Shown here: in pieces, positions 23,844 to 34,818 of the stretch
How the letters are laid out: every line of letters starts with the position of its first letter
How positions within the stretch are numbered: the stretch's first letter is position 1
Origin: Dryas octopetala
Taxonomy: Eukaryota; Streptophyta; Magnoliopsida; Rosales; Rosaceae
Length of the DNA: 64,000 bases
Assembly (NCBI GenBank): GCA_963921425.1
Contig: OY992837.1
Location: 12,063,896-12,127,895 of the forward strand
Reading direction: 5' to 3'
The notes under the pieces: model-generated
What the model was told of the DNA's origin: nothing
The model's database searches: none
Seen by the model: only the letters and a program-made list of their open reading frames with translations
Made by a program: the position numbers and the translations under genes

Positions 23844-26800
23844 CATATCGATTTTTCCCTAGGGCAGATGCGTCCGCTATTTTTTTTTTTGTGGATAACC
23901 AGCGCTAAGTGCTCGGCAGTGGCGTATAGGGTATGGGTTCACCCCATACCTTCCTAGGGTGTAGAATGGGGGTTGTGGACCCAAAATCCCAGAGTTAAAA
24001 CCTAACATAAAGCCAACAAAAAGAAGAAGCAAAAATGCACTTCCGAGCGCTCGGCTCCTGGTACCCATGAAAATGGTTTTGCGGGGGTCCGTCTAAGAGA
24101 AGGACTGATATATGTATATATATACATGTAATCTTTGTGGATGGCTTATACTAAAATATGTTATATTTTGGCATGTGTCTATAAGGTTGAGATAGAGCAC
24201 AATATACCCATACAGATAAATTTCACGGATTTCTTACTGTAAAGTAGGAAATAATTAGAAACACATTTAAGTTTGAGTGTATGACGATTTTGTGTAATAT
24301 TGGATGGGTTTTAACCTTTTTACTTCATATTTAACCCATTTAATTGAGATACACAAGTCTTTTGAACAATAACCAATCAAATGTGGGAAGCATGTACAGA
24401 ATGCAGCAAATGATAATTTGAAGCACAACTCTCATAATAAAAAGGGAAGTGAGGAGCTGACTGGATGGGCAGAGAATTGTGTTAGGGATCATTATGGTAA
24501 TTTCAGGAAGTTGATTCAAAGGATTCATAATGTAAAATTTTGGGACCTTGAAGCATCTATACTGTAGGATATCTCAGCTTATGAGAATACCAGTAATGCC
24601 ATCGATATAGTCATGTTATTACCAAATTAGATTTCTACATATATTTAATCACTTAGATGCTTCAAAGTATGAGTATATGAATGGTTTGTAGGGAAAATTG
24701 CCATCCCTACTTAAGTGTAATAACTATGTTAGGATATAAAGTATGAGACAATAGTTTCTGTTACTCTTGCAATTCAGATTCCAGAATTACGACTATATTT
24801 TTAGAGGCAGAGTGTCCAAATTAGTATGTGATTAAAGAATTGATATGGTTGATAAAGTGTGAAAGCAAGTTTACGTGGCAACGTGTTTAAAAAAAAAAAA
24901 GTTGTAGTCTGTTTTAAAAAGTGAAAGTAATTTAATGGGATGGATTTCTTCTGTTCTATTTGATATATTTTCCTTATAATATGTCTACTAAAATGTAGGT
25001 TCAAGGAAACTCATTCCAGAAGAAGGTGTCAATACTCTTTGGGATTGGCCATGCTGTGGATGTAAGCATTCTATATTATCAAACATGTTGCACCTTAATC
25101 TCCTCTGACACCTGTGTGCAAAATGCTGTGTAATAAATTATGTTACTATATAAAAGGGATCCATGATCATATTATGTCTGAAGATTCTCAGTTATCCCAT
25201 TCCTACTGCAGAATTCTTCAGTTCCATTTCATTTTTCATAAGTTGGGGGCTACTTCTTTAAGCTACTTGTGTTGTTACATAAGTTTTGGTTCTGTGGAAC
25301 TTTTCTTTTAGAGAGAGAAGGTTCTGTGGAACTTTTCTTGTAGAGAGAGGAGATATTGAAGATTGGTTTTATTTTGATGTGATAGTACGTTAGAGAGCAT
25401 CAATGGAGTAGAGTTACATTGACATATAGGTATTCTTTAAATGGATTTCATATAATCAGTTTTAATACAAATTCTTTGTTTTAATGATAACTATGCTAAT
25501 TCCTATTAACTTGCAATATGGTATGAAGTGGGGTGAGTAGAGTTGCATTGACATTTAGGTATTCTTTAAATGGATTTCCTATGATGGGTTTTAATACAAT
25601 TTTTTTATTTTAATGATAACTATGCTAATGCCTATGGATATAATATTAAATTGCAATATGGTATGAAGTGGGGTGTTTTAAGGCTTCAACCTTTCATTTT
25701 CCTTTTTTTTCCCCTTGAGCGGCATGTAGATAATTGAAGTGAGGAGTGTGTAGACACCATCTTATGTCCATCTCATGTCCATCTCATGTCCTTGCTCTAT
25801 TGGAACTTCTCACATTACAAGTTAATTTATGGGATCATGTTTTATTCCTAGCAGTTTGAAATGATGTAACTACATTAAGGGTGGAAACCTGTCGAATTTC
25901 CTAAAATCTTTTAGCATTATCATATATTACCCCTCTATAATTCACGGACAATGGATACCTGTTGCTGAGTCAGGAAAAGTCCAATGGGGATCAAGGAGGA
26001 CCCAGGCAAAGAGCTGAAGCCTTAGCTGCATTATCATCTGCATTCAATCCATCCTCCGGAAAATCATCCCATACGGTAATTAAAATTGATTGTGCCAGTA
26101 TCGTTTACTTCTAGTGGATGCTATTGTCCTGCCTTCACCTGAGGTGTTGCAGACAAGCATAGCTTGTAATTCGTTCCATGAATCAATACTAGTCACTCAT
26201 TGTTAACAAGCAGCTGCTTTTCATCCTAGTCGAGTAGTGGTGTGTAGACACCATCTCATGTCCTTGCTCAATTGGAACTTCTCACATTAGGAGTTAATTG
26301 CTGGAATCATGTTTTGTTCCTAGCAGTTTGAATGATGTAACTACATTAAGGGTGGAAACCTGTCAAATTTCTTAAAATCTTTTAGCATTATCATATATTA
26401 CCCCTCTCTAATTCACGGACACTGGATCCCTGTTGCTGAGCCAGGATAAGTCCAATGGGAATCAAGAAGGACCAAGGCAAAGAGCTGAAGCCTTAGCTGC
26501 TTTATCATCTGCATTCAATCCTTCCTCCGGAAAATCATCCCATACGGTAATTAAAATTGCTTGTGACAGTATCGTTTGCAGTTTACTTCTAGTGGATGCT
26601 ACTGTCATGTCTCCACCTGAGGTGTTGCAGACAAGCATAGCTTGTAATTCATTCCATGAATCACTACTAAGCACTCATTGTTAACAAGCAGCTGCTTTTC
26701 ATCCTAGTTAAGTAGTTCAGGAAGAAAGTTTCATTAGGAAGTGTGCGTCCCCTCCCCTCACTTCCCCAATCCTTCCCCTTTCTGTGCTCTAGTTCTTTCT

Positions 26801-29263
26801 ATCTTCCTTCTGTGCAATAATCAATCAGCAAAATGGTGTGTGCACAACAACCTCCCTTGGGTTTTATGAATGTTGCAATATGACATATTGGATCTGATAT
26901 TGAGGTGTAACTAGTAATACAAAGCTTGCTCATTTGATCTTTGTGCCTCTTTGCTTTATTTTTGTTTTTTAGCACCTTCTCATTTCTCCTGTTTTTAATG
27001 ATCCATGCTCAAAAAAATTTAGTACATGATGTTGATGATGTGTTTGCATGTGTTGTGAGAAATTCATTTAATAAATCAACTTCCATGCCAGGATAAGTCC
27101 AATGGGTTGAGTGAAGGAGGACCAAGGCAAAGAGCAGAAGCTTTAGCTGCTTTATCTTCTGCATTTAGTTCATCCTCTGGAACCAAACCTTCTATTCCCA
27201 AGCCTTCTGCAACTGGTCAAGGATCACAAAGAGCTGCAGCAGTTGCTGCGCTATCATCAGTTCTTACAGCTGAAAAGAGTAGGTTAACACCCGATGCCTC
27301 TCCTGTGCAAAGTCCTCCTGTACAAAGTCCTCCTGCGCAAAGTCCTCTTGTGCAAAGTCCTCCCTCGGCAACTAGAGCTTCTGGTAAGAAAAGCAAAGTA
27401 TTTCTTTACCTACATGAGATTTTCTATGCATGATAGAGAATGACTGTTTCTGTAATTTCTTTTATTCTGACCCCACTTCTGACCCCACTAAAAGTCCCTT
27501 ATCCTGCATCTGAGTTTTAATATTGTTTACATCTTTCTTAGTTACATCCTTTTTCATTTTTCTCCCTTTTGGTAAATGGTGGTGTATTTAGCTATGTATA
27601 TACATTAATTTCAAGGGACATGAATGAGGGCTATTATTCTTTCGTTTGGTTATCTAAGTGCACAGTAGAGGATGTCATTTAAATACACTTCTGGTAGCTG
27701 TTTGACATGGTGACTTATTTTTCCAATGTTTGCTTCCTTATGTTGGTTACCTATGAATCATAATGTGGTGATTCTTCTCTACTTCACTGTGTTGTGCTAT
27801 TTCTTGGAACTTATTGTCTAAAAGGAATTTGAACGACAGAGATATTTAGATTTTTTAGATCTTTTGTCTCGGGTCAGTAATATCTCGTTCAATCCATTCC
27901 AGTCCGACAAAAGAGTTTGGTATCTTCATGCTTTCAGAATTTTTTCTTGCAAATTTCACTCTATGTTAGAAAATCTAGTTGACCCTACTTTTGAGTTATG
28001 TAAGATGATTTAGAAGGCTGATATACCTACAAAGTGCACACTCTGTTGGGCTGTTGGCCCAAGGGAAAATTAATACTTGTGAATTGTGATATGCTCCAAA
28101 AGAAGTGATCCTATGTCTTTTTCTCCAATTAATGTCATCTGTGCAAAGGTGATGTGAAGATGCTGATCTCTTTTTTCTTTTATTGCATTGTTTTTTCACA
28201 AGGCAAATTTGGGTTAGGTTGTTGCCTTGTGTGCAGACTTGCAGTGATGTGGGTTTGGCCAAGAAATAGTTACTCTTTGTTGGTTCAGCATTTTATGGGC
28301 CTTCAGACCAAGAAAAAAGATTTGGAAATATTTTATGCGATTTTTTCATATCCCTCCTTTTTTTATGAAGGGAGTATAATTTGGTGTTGGTGCAAATAAG
28401 AAGGAAATTATTCTTTAGCAATGTGCAGTTTTGGCTTCACTTTGGACTGTTTTTATGAAAAGACAGAATCTTTGACAGTAAGGAGGAGGAAGTGGTTTAT
28501 TTATGGAAGAGAATTAGATTTTAGCATCTTTATTGGTGTCAGTGTAAAATATTTTTGGGATATTCCAGTCAGTTTAATTCTGCTTGATTGGGTGGGAGTT
28601 GCGAGCAGATTGTCATTTTTTCCTCTACTTTTCGGGTTTGTAGATCATACATTGGATGGACTTCTTGTCCATTTTGTCTTTATATTTCATATTTTTGCAT
28701 ATATTTCATCCTTGTTTTTCATATATGTTTTTGTTTCCTATGAAAAAGGGAAAATTATAATTTTCGTTGGTTGCCCTGAAATGAACATTTTGATGATGCT
28801 CTTTGTAATCTCTGAAATTGTATAAGATCTGATACATTTGATTACTTGCAGCGGGAGCAAAAAGTGAAAATCCCTTTTCTGACACAGAGGGTTCTCAGGA
28901 AGTTCCTGAAGTCAAGGAGACGGATGTAGTTGCACCTGCATCTGAAAGCAATGGGGAAGGTTCAGAACTAAAGCAAGAGATGGTGCAGGATACTTTCAGT
29001 TATGACCAACTGAAGGCTCACTCTGACAATCCAGTAACCGGAATTGATTTTAAGAGAAGAGAGGTTGGTATTTTTTGTGAATGTTGTCACTTCATTAATA
29101 TCTATTTTGAAATAGTAGTGACAAACATTGTCTCTGTTTGGTTTTTCAGGCCTATCTGTCAGATGAGGAGTTTCAGACTGTATTTGGGATAACAAAAGAT
29201 GCTTTCTATCAACAGCCAAAATGGAAACAAGACATGCAGAAGAAGAAAGCTGATTTATTCTAG
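15226..29263 (+). CDS. VLN2: Villin, actin-bundling protein (VLN2/VLN3 type), 24 coding exons
   Basis: Plant villins bind, bundle, cap and sever actin filaments, and calcium regulates them. The start at 15226 ([12 protein letters not shown]) is the family start. Exons: 15226-15281, 15613-15712, 16208-16276, 16432-16668, 16772-16949, 17091-17223, 18858-19017, 19105-19255, 19340-19440, 19543-19701, 19878-19946, 20018-20086, 20218-20355, 22342-22470, 22991-23138, 23316-23326 (an 11-nt microexon coding GKFQ across the junction), 23422-23562, 23641-23766, 24999-25061, 25974-26075, 26445-26546, 27092-27383, 28852-29063, 29150-29263. All have GT-AG borders, phases agree, and the sum of 3060 nt gives 1019 residues. 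Six gelsolin domains are followed by a linker of Ala/Ser-rich [14 protein letters not shown] blocks, a Pro/Ser stretch with QSPP repeats and a C-terminal headpiece ending [14 protein letters not shown]. Exons 20 and 21 are a recent tandem duplicate of one 34-codon exon; with only one used, length is 985, near the usual 960-980. VLN2 versus VLN3 is not resolved. Confidence 0.95.
15521..15542. repeat. (AT)n microsatellite in villin intron 1
   Basis: An uninterrupted TA/AT run of about 22 bp within the first coding-region intron. No function is suggested. Confidence 0.9.
17275..17313. repeat. (CT)n microsatellite in villin intron
   Basis: About 19 CT units some 50 bp after the donor of coding exon 6 (17224). 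The open frame that runs through it is intron read-through. Confidence 0.92.
17715..18232 (+). mobile_element. Decayed LINE 3' end (zf-RVT region) in villin intron
   Basis: In two or three shifted frames the plus strand resembles the zinc-binding C-terminal segment of plant L1-type LINE reverse transcriptase: [10 protein letters not shown] near 17769, then FFGGRKRG, then RCAVMAVFW and [10 protein letters not shown] near 17890-17940. Stops and frameshifts break it. A CT/T-rich tail with TTATTAATGAAGGC and an A-run (about 18218-18226) looks like the LINE 3' end. It is 5'-truncated and in the same orientation as villin. Confidence 0.65.
20793..20891. repeat. Compound (GGGA)n-(GA)n microsatellite in villin intron
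   Basis: About ten GGGA units followed by about 28 GA units within the long intron between coding exons 13 and 14. Confidence 0.95.
21537..21896. mobile_element. Mutator-like MITE, 360 bp, with about 120-bp inverted ends
   Basis: It opens GAGTTAATTACACTTACACC and closes with the complement (GGTGTAAGTGTAATTAACTC). The inverted similarity extends for more than 100 bp on each side with regularly repeated ACACATACACCCC words. A 9-bp target duplication is visible with one mismatch: GTACAAGAG (21528-21536) and GTACAAGGG (21897-21905). Nine-base duplication and long terminal repeats point to the Mutator superfamily. It lies in the largest coding-region intron of villin and encodes nothing. Confidence 0.78.
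23782..23842. repeat. (CT)n-(AT)n microsatellite in villin intron
   Basis: A CT run of about 20 units passes directly into a TA run of about 10 units, shortly after the donor of coding exon 18 (23767). Confidence 0.93.
25408..25675 (+). repeat. Tandem duplication of about 130 bp in villin intron
   Basis: Two adjacent units, 25408-25536 and 25537-25675, each run from GTAGAGTT(A/G)CATTGACAT to GGTATGAAGTGGGGTG with a few differences and a small insertion in the second. It lies just upstream of the larger exon-carrying duplication at 25746-26715. Confidence 0.85.
25746..26715 (+). repeat. Tandem duplication carrying a villin coding exon
   Basis: Two adjacent units of about 475-485 bp (about 25746-26225 and 26236-26715) share the order GTGTAGACACCATCT, CACATTA, GTTTGAA-TGATGTAACTAC, the 102-nt exon with its acceptor and GTAATT donor, and CAAGCAGCTGCTTTTCATCC at the end. 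The two exon copies (25974-26075, 26445-26546) differ at only a few positions and both keep splice sites and an open frame. Both start and end at codon boundaries, so inclusion or skipping of either keeps the frame. Confidence 0.9.
27830..28830 (+). mobile_element. Decayed LINE reverse-transcriptase 3' end in villin intron
   Basis: Across several frames the plus strand follows the C-terminal part of plant L1-type polyproteins in order: NLNDREI near 27829, [11 protein letters not shown] near 27904-27938, GKINTCELC (28062-28090), the [14 protein letters not shown] stretch (28258-28301), [14 protein letters not shown] (about 28425-28461) and [12 protein letters not shown] (about 28573-28608). 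The last pieces belong to the zf-RVT domain and tail. Multiple stops and shifts make it inactive. It sits in the intron between coding exons 22 and 23, sense to villin. Confidence 0.68.
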
Positions 29264-30886
29264 AGGCTAAATTCATTAGGATGAGTGTTTTTTTTCTGTT
29301 TTCTTTTTGCATCCTAACTTGCAGTTCATTCATTTTGATCTGTGACTCCTCTGTTGGGGTAATTGTGGTTTTACCTGATTGCTGGATTGCTGTCTAGCAT
29401 TTTTCTCTTGATGAAAATAGCGCTGTGGTTAGCATCGGTATTGATTGTGATGCTGCTGCCTATAGAGTGATTTTATTTTGTTTTTCTCCTCTTTCTTAAC
29501 TGCTGCTGCCTCTTGTAATGATCACAGATGGTAGTCTCAAGGACAGCACGCAGGTCATATTCTTTTATTTGGTCCTTACTTCATATGTATTTCATTTTGG
29601 GGTTTACTCGACTGTTTTTATCTTTTACTTTGTTAAGAGGGGGGTGTATATGTAATGCATTTGTATTTTGTACTTGAGACCAATATAAGGAATGGGAAAT
29701 TGTTTGTTGCTTGCAATTTATTGAACGTTCACTTCTTTTTTATTTAAAAACAAATATCATTTTCTTATCTGTGGACTGCAATGTTAGCATCACCTCCTAA
29801 TGTAATTCAATGATCCAAACAATTTTAATACTGATTATATGTGGAATTACATACTCAGTGGAATCTCTGAAGTTGTGATTATAAAAAGTACTTTACCACT
29901 TATTATATTTGACTGAACACGGGTAATTCCACTACAATTGTTATAAGCATCTACAAAGATAGTTCAATGTGAAATATTCATTGCCTTCCGTCCAAACAGA
30001 AAAATTATTGTGTATAACCCAAATATGATTGTGGAGTAACCAATGAACATCCACCCATATTATAACAATTATATAAAATAATTACTAATTCAAACATTTA
30101 CTTATGTTTAATTTACCAACTGAAAATATATTGGTTTATGAATGCTGTTACTTGTTAGGGATCCCAAATTGGATTCTAAGTACATGTAGCAGTATATCAT
30201 AGATTCATATCATTGCCCACTTCAGACACATTTATTTATAACAAATAAAACAGACACATACACTGCCACATCATTTAGATCCAAATTTGGAATATAAATT
30301 TAAGATTCATAGCATTATTGAAAAAAAGTAAGAAATTGTTCTCTTTCAATTAATTTTTGGGATTATGTAAATCCTATTTAGGCATGAAAATGGAGTAGTC
30401 TTAATGGGGAGGGCCCAAGGCTATTCATGGGTGGGCTAGAGTAAGTAATGGGCTGCTCAATAGTGTCTAATAAGATTTTTAAGTGGGCTCAATTGGGGCT
30501 GGTTGGCCTTTGAGTGAGCATATGGGCTGTTGGGCAGGCCTACTAACAGCTCCACCCTTTCTCAACTATGGTAGAAAGAGCAAGTAGTTGAAAGAAAAAA
30601 GAAAATCAGATTTTGTATCACATATCGAATAGAAATTAGACCCACTCGTATGGTTGGGTCTCACCTCTACACAAAAGTAGTACAAAAAATTGTAATACAT
30701 CTAACATCCGCAGTTGAATAATACTAGTCACCACAAAAAAATTTCAAATTTTTGTATAACAATTGATATTTGTGGTAAATTTTATTCCTTCATAACTGGT
30801 CCATTTTAAACCTCAATTATTTACAAATTACAATAAATATTATACCATCGTGTAATGTATCACATCACTTTGTATATACTATTGAA
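29264..30886. other. Villin 3' region and intergenic DNA
   Basis: The first 400-450 bp after the stop are T-rich and presumably hold the villin 3' untranslated region, but no single poly(A) signal stands out. From about 29750 on the sequence is AT-rich with no recognisable gene. Confidence 0.45.
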
Positions 30887-31287
30887 CAGGCTCCTTCTGT
30901 TGAGGTATACCTCAACTTATTTATGTTGAGGTATACCCTGTTAGGGCCCACACGAGTCGTTTTGTGTCGATCCGAACCGTTCAATTTTTACATCTCCATA
31001 GATAGATCATCCTTGCAAAAAATTAGCCAAATCGGAAATCATTTGCCTATCTAACTTTGATCAAATAAATGGACGAACCAAGTATTTTCGATGAAACCGT
31101 CCATTTGTTTTATCAAAGTTAGATAAGCAAATGGTTTCCGATTTGGCTAATTTTTTGCAAGGATGATCTATCAATGAAGATGATCCTTGCGAACGGTTCG
31201 GATCGACACAAAACGACTCGTGTGGACCCCAACAAGTTCATACCTCAACATAAATAAGTTGAGGTATACCTCAACAGAAGGAGCCTG
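30887..31287. mobile_element. Near-perfect 401-bp foldback MITE
   Basis: Left arm from CAGGCTCCTTCTGTTGAGG and right arm ending CCTCAACAGAAGGAGCCTG are complementary for about 190 bp, with a loop of only about 20 nt near 31076-31100. A few mismatches and a short indel separate the arms. Nested within each arm is a smaller palindrome (GAGGTATACCTC). Arm-interior words (GATCCGAACCGTTC, AAAATTAGCCAAATCGGAAATC, GATCAAATAAATGGACGAAC) are shared with the relics at 9.9-11.2 kb. No convincing target duplication was found at the ends I chose. It encodes no protein; a transcript would fold into a long hairpin. Confidence 0.85.
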
Positions 31288-31483
31288 ATGGAAGCCTTTT
31301 GATGAAAAAGTATAAAATAATTGATTATTAGTTGGAAAGGCAATCATGACTCATGAGATGGTTTATGCCTTTCATAACCCATTTTTTTGTGACAAGAACC
31401 ATCACTTGGTTTAAAGTGATCTTTAAATTAGGGCCCTCCAAATTCTGTTAACTAAGCTTTGTCAACCACTTAACCTTCTGGGC

Positions 31484-31633
31484 CCCTAAGTTTTGGGGAG
31501 CCCACATTAAAATCATCTCAATCACAACATTAACAAACAACTTATCCAAAGCACCGCCAATGGCCCTATACTTTTAAGATGATTATTAGCTGTCTGACTC
31601 ATCATATTGTTGTAAGATGATCACAACCTTTTT
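31484..31633 (+). repeat. 150-bp direct repeat, left copy
   Basis: From CCCTAAGTTTTGGGGAGCCC to GATGATCACAACCTTTTT, this is identical, as far as I can read, to 36693-36842. The two copies bracket the PIF/Harbinger transposon. See the right copy for how it abuts the transposon end. Confidence 0.93.
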
Positions 31634-32502
31634 TACTATATTTTCTTTTCTTTATTTTGCCTTTATATTCTTCATATGACCAAATAGAAGAAAATACTAA
31701 AACTTTTATAGTCTTTTCTTTTCCCTTGTTCAGCTTCTCTAGTTGAAAGTGAACCCAACACAGACCCCTTTCTGCTCAGTTATAAATTTTAAGTATACTT
31801 GGAGAGCAGGTTATAGTTTTTCACTAGAATGCTAATTTTGGAATGTAAACAAGGATCCAAGGTACAAACCGAACAAGTGACATCTCTTAAACAAGATTAT
31901 ATTGGGAGTTGGGACAATTGATACCCCATAGACAATGGATTTTACTTATTCATGTTTTACTTTTTACACCATTTTTGCTCCTAGTTTGTTTCAGACTCCT
32001 CTATGTGAATATTATCTCTTATGTATGTTAGTGAAAGTGGCTGCATGGGCAGTGTTGTGGTGATTATAGTAATCAAGTTGATGTAGATGTATGTCACATA
32101 AGCAGATAGTAAAACTGTCAAAAGATTCAGGTAATGCCAATGAATTTGCATCAAGTCTTTTTCTGTATTTCTGAGATTCTCTTTCAACAAGTTTGTACCA
32201 TTATAAGACCCGAGGAGCTTACCAATTACATGATCAGTTGATATAAAAGTCAGTTTTTCTTGAGTCACTTCCATGATCAGTTTGGTTTATTTTTGGCTAT
32301 CTTTTGGTTATGGAAAAATGGAAACTGAGTCATCTCAAAGGCAATGCAATCTTATGCTTGGTCTAAAGAGACAAGTTTGGTCATCAGAGGAGAATGTTAA
32401 TTCGGTCATCACTTTTAACACTAGTTTGTGTTTGTTGTCTGATCTGTGAGCTTTCCTACATAGAATTTGAGTCTATTATTCAAACCAAGTACTTATATAC
32501 AG

Positions 32503-34549
32503 ATGGGAAAGAAGAATGACTCAGGAGTTAAGGCTGTATGGAATGAGCATAATATACCTATATTTTGTGACCTTTGTATCAAGGAGGTCGAGGCAGGACG
32601 CCGTCCTACTACTCACTTTGAAAAGGAAGGATGGGAAAGTTTGAGGATCAATTTTGCTAAAGAGACAGGACAAGAATTATCTAAATCGCAATTGAAAAAT
32701 AAGTGGGATGTACTTAAAGAACAATGGAAATATTGGAAAGAATTAAAAGGGAAGGAAACTGGTTTGGGGTGGAATCCCAAACTTGGTACTGTTGATGCTT
32801 CTAACGATTGGTGGCAGAGTAAAATTCAGGTGTGTAAATTTTTCATTTATTATCTTTTTGCTATATAATCATGAATTTGTCAATTGACTTCAGTACATAC
32901 CACTGCTTTCTTTGATTTGGGATTGATTACTATTACTTATAATGATGCATTTAGACTCAATAAAATGTTTAATCATGACTTCTTTGCGGATGGGGAACTT
33001 ATGCTAATTGGTACATGACAGCTTTTGGCATAATTACTGCTTTGATTGAGCCTCCCAAAGAAGGGTCAATCTCCAACAAAATTGGATGAGAACAACTGAA
33101 ATAGACATAGGACAAAACAGAGTCTCCATCGTTAGTTATCTGAATAAAGGTAGCATATGAAGAAACCTCAAGTGACAAGGATTAGGAATGGATGATTGCC
33201 ACTTAAACACAGACATGTAACACACACCCCCCCCCCCCCCAAAAAAAAAATATATTAATAATGAAGGAAAAGGAAAAACACAAAAATTAATAATGAAGGA
33301 AAAGAAAAAACACAATAGGGCTAAAGGATCTAAACAGGGGTTACAATATTGGTTACATACCCTAGGCTTGTACTTGGCAGACTTGGAAGACAGTTTGTTA
33401 AATAACTGCATCAGTTGCATAGGGCTCTACTTCTCATAGCGTAAAGCATACAACATGACAGTCATAGGCGGTCAATATCAGATACACTTTCATTGTTTAA
33501 TAGATTTGTTACTGCCTGCAAAGTACATAGGAAAAAGAGGTGGTTGTTTTCAGATTCAAGTTTCTGTGGAGGTTAAACTCAGTTGTGCTATCTCAAAGTC
33601 AATAACTTAAAAAAGTATATCGTACAGACTAAAAAGCTCAAGACCAAATTCTAATATAACTTGTGACAAGAAGAGTAAATATGGCAAACGAACACAGACA
33701 CACTCATCGCAGGTCTTGTGTCAACTTCATAGCACTACTTAAGTCACGTGGCTTACATGTGTTTCATCGTGAATTCAGAACTGCATTATAATTCTTTGGG
33801 AATTAGATAAATTCTTTGACTTCATGCTTCATGCTTCATTCTTTAACACTCTCCATCCGCAATTGAAATCTTATGTCAAACTTCATGCTTTCTTTGACTT
33901 TATTGTCTTTTAGCTATATAATCATGACTTTATCTCTTTGCTATGCAGAAAAACAAGAAGTATGCACAATTTCGTAAAAATGGCATTAGTCCTGATATGG
34001 AGCAGAAGCTTGATAGGATGTTTATGAACACTGTGGCCACTGGCCAGCATGCTTGGGCACCCTCATCTGGTGTACTTCTGTCTGAAAATCAAGAAGCATC
34101 GAATGGTGATGATATTGCACTCGAAGGTAGTGGTGACTCCGATATATGATACTACTCACACAATGGAAACCACACAAGTTACTGAAAGTTCTTCAGGGAA
34201 GGGAAAAAGAAAAGCAACTGAAGAGAAGAAAGACAAAGGAACTTTTACAAGAAGGGGAAAAGTAGGAGGTGCTGCGAAATTGTCGCAACAAATTGATCGA
34301 ATGGTTGATGCAATTGAAACTAGGAGTACTGCTACTTCAGTAATGCATGCAACCTCACAAGCTAGTAGTATTCCTGAAGTGATGAAGGTAGTCTCATCTT
34401 TACCTGGGGCAGAGGCCGGGAGCAGTTTGTGGCTCTATGCGACTGAGTTATTTATGAGTCAAGAGAGGAGAGAGATGTTCACTACTATTGAAGATCCAGA
34501 CATCAAGCTTCAGTGGCTTAATTATATGATGAAAAAATATGCTAACTAG
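32503..34549 (+). pseudogene. Harbinger ORF1: Myb/SANT-like DNA-binding protein, frameshifted
   Basis: In PIF/Harbinger elements this protein binds the element ends and helps bring the transposase into the nucleus. Exon 1 (32503-32829) starts MGKKNDSG and carries the Myb/SANT-like domain with tryptophans in the words VWNEHNI, GWESLRINF, KNKWDVLKEQWKYWKEL and NDWWQSKI. A 1119-bp intron follows with GTGTGT donor and TATGCAG acceptor. Exon 2 begins at 33949 (KNKKYAQFRKNG). Its frame stops at 34147-34149, but the coding match resumes one frame over (DTTHTMETT onward) to a stop at 34547-34549, ending QWLNYMMKKYAN. So one small indel near 34140-34150 separates two otherwise good halves. An unrecognised small intron is a less likely alternative. 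Confidence 0.78.
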
Positions 34550-34818
34550 TTGCATGTCTATTATGAAACTTATTTATATTATGTTGTTTGAAACTTGGTT
34601 GATTGCAGTTTGTTTGATTTTTATTTGGATATTAGTATATGTTTGGAACTTGGATTATTACAATTTGTTTGACTATTATTTGGATATTAGTATATGGTTG
34701 AAACTTGATTAGTATTATATGTTTAGTTGTTTTTTTTGTTGTTGGTTCCTATTGTTCATGATGGAAATATGGATTGATGATAAATAAATCTTAAATTTGC
34801 AGGTTATTTTATTAGAAT

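Noticed and set aside
23877..24068. Possible hAT end (CAGTGGCG word) in a villin intron
   Set aside because: No matching right end or 8-bp duplication could be found; left as intron sequence.
32467..32502. Upstream ATG for the Harbinger ORF1
   Set aside because: The in-frame ATG at 32503 (MGKK) lies just before the Myb/SANT-like domain and has no odd extension; the earlier one adds 12 unrelated residues.
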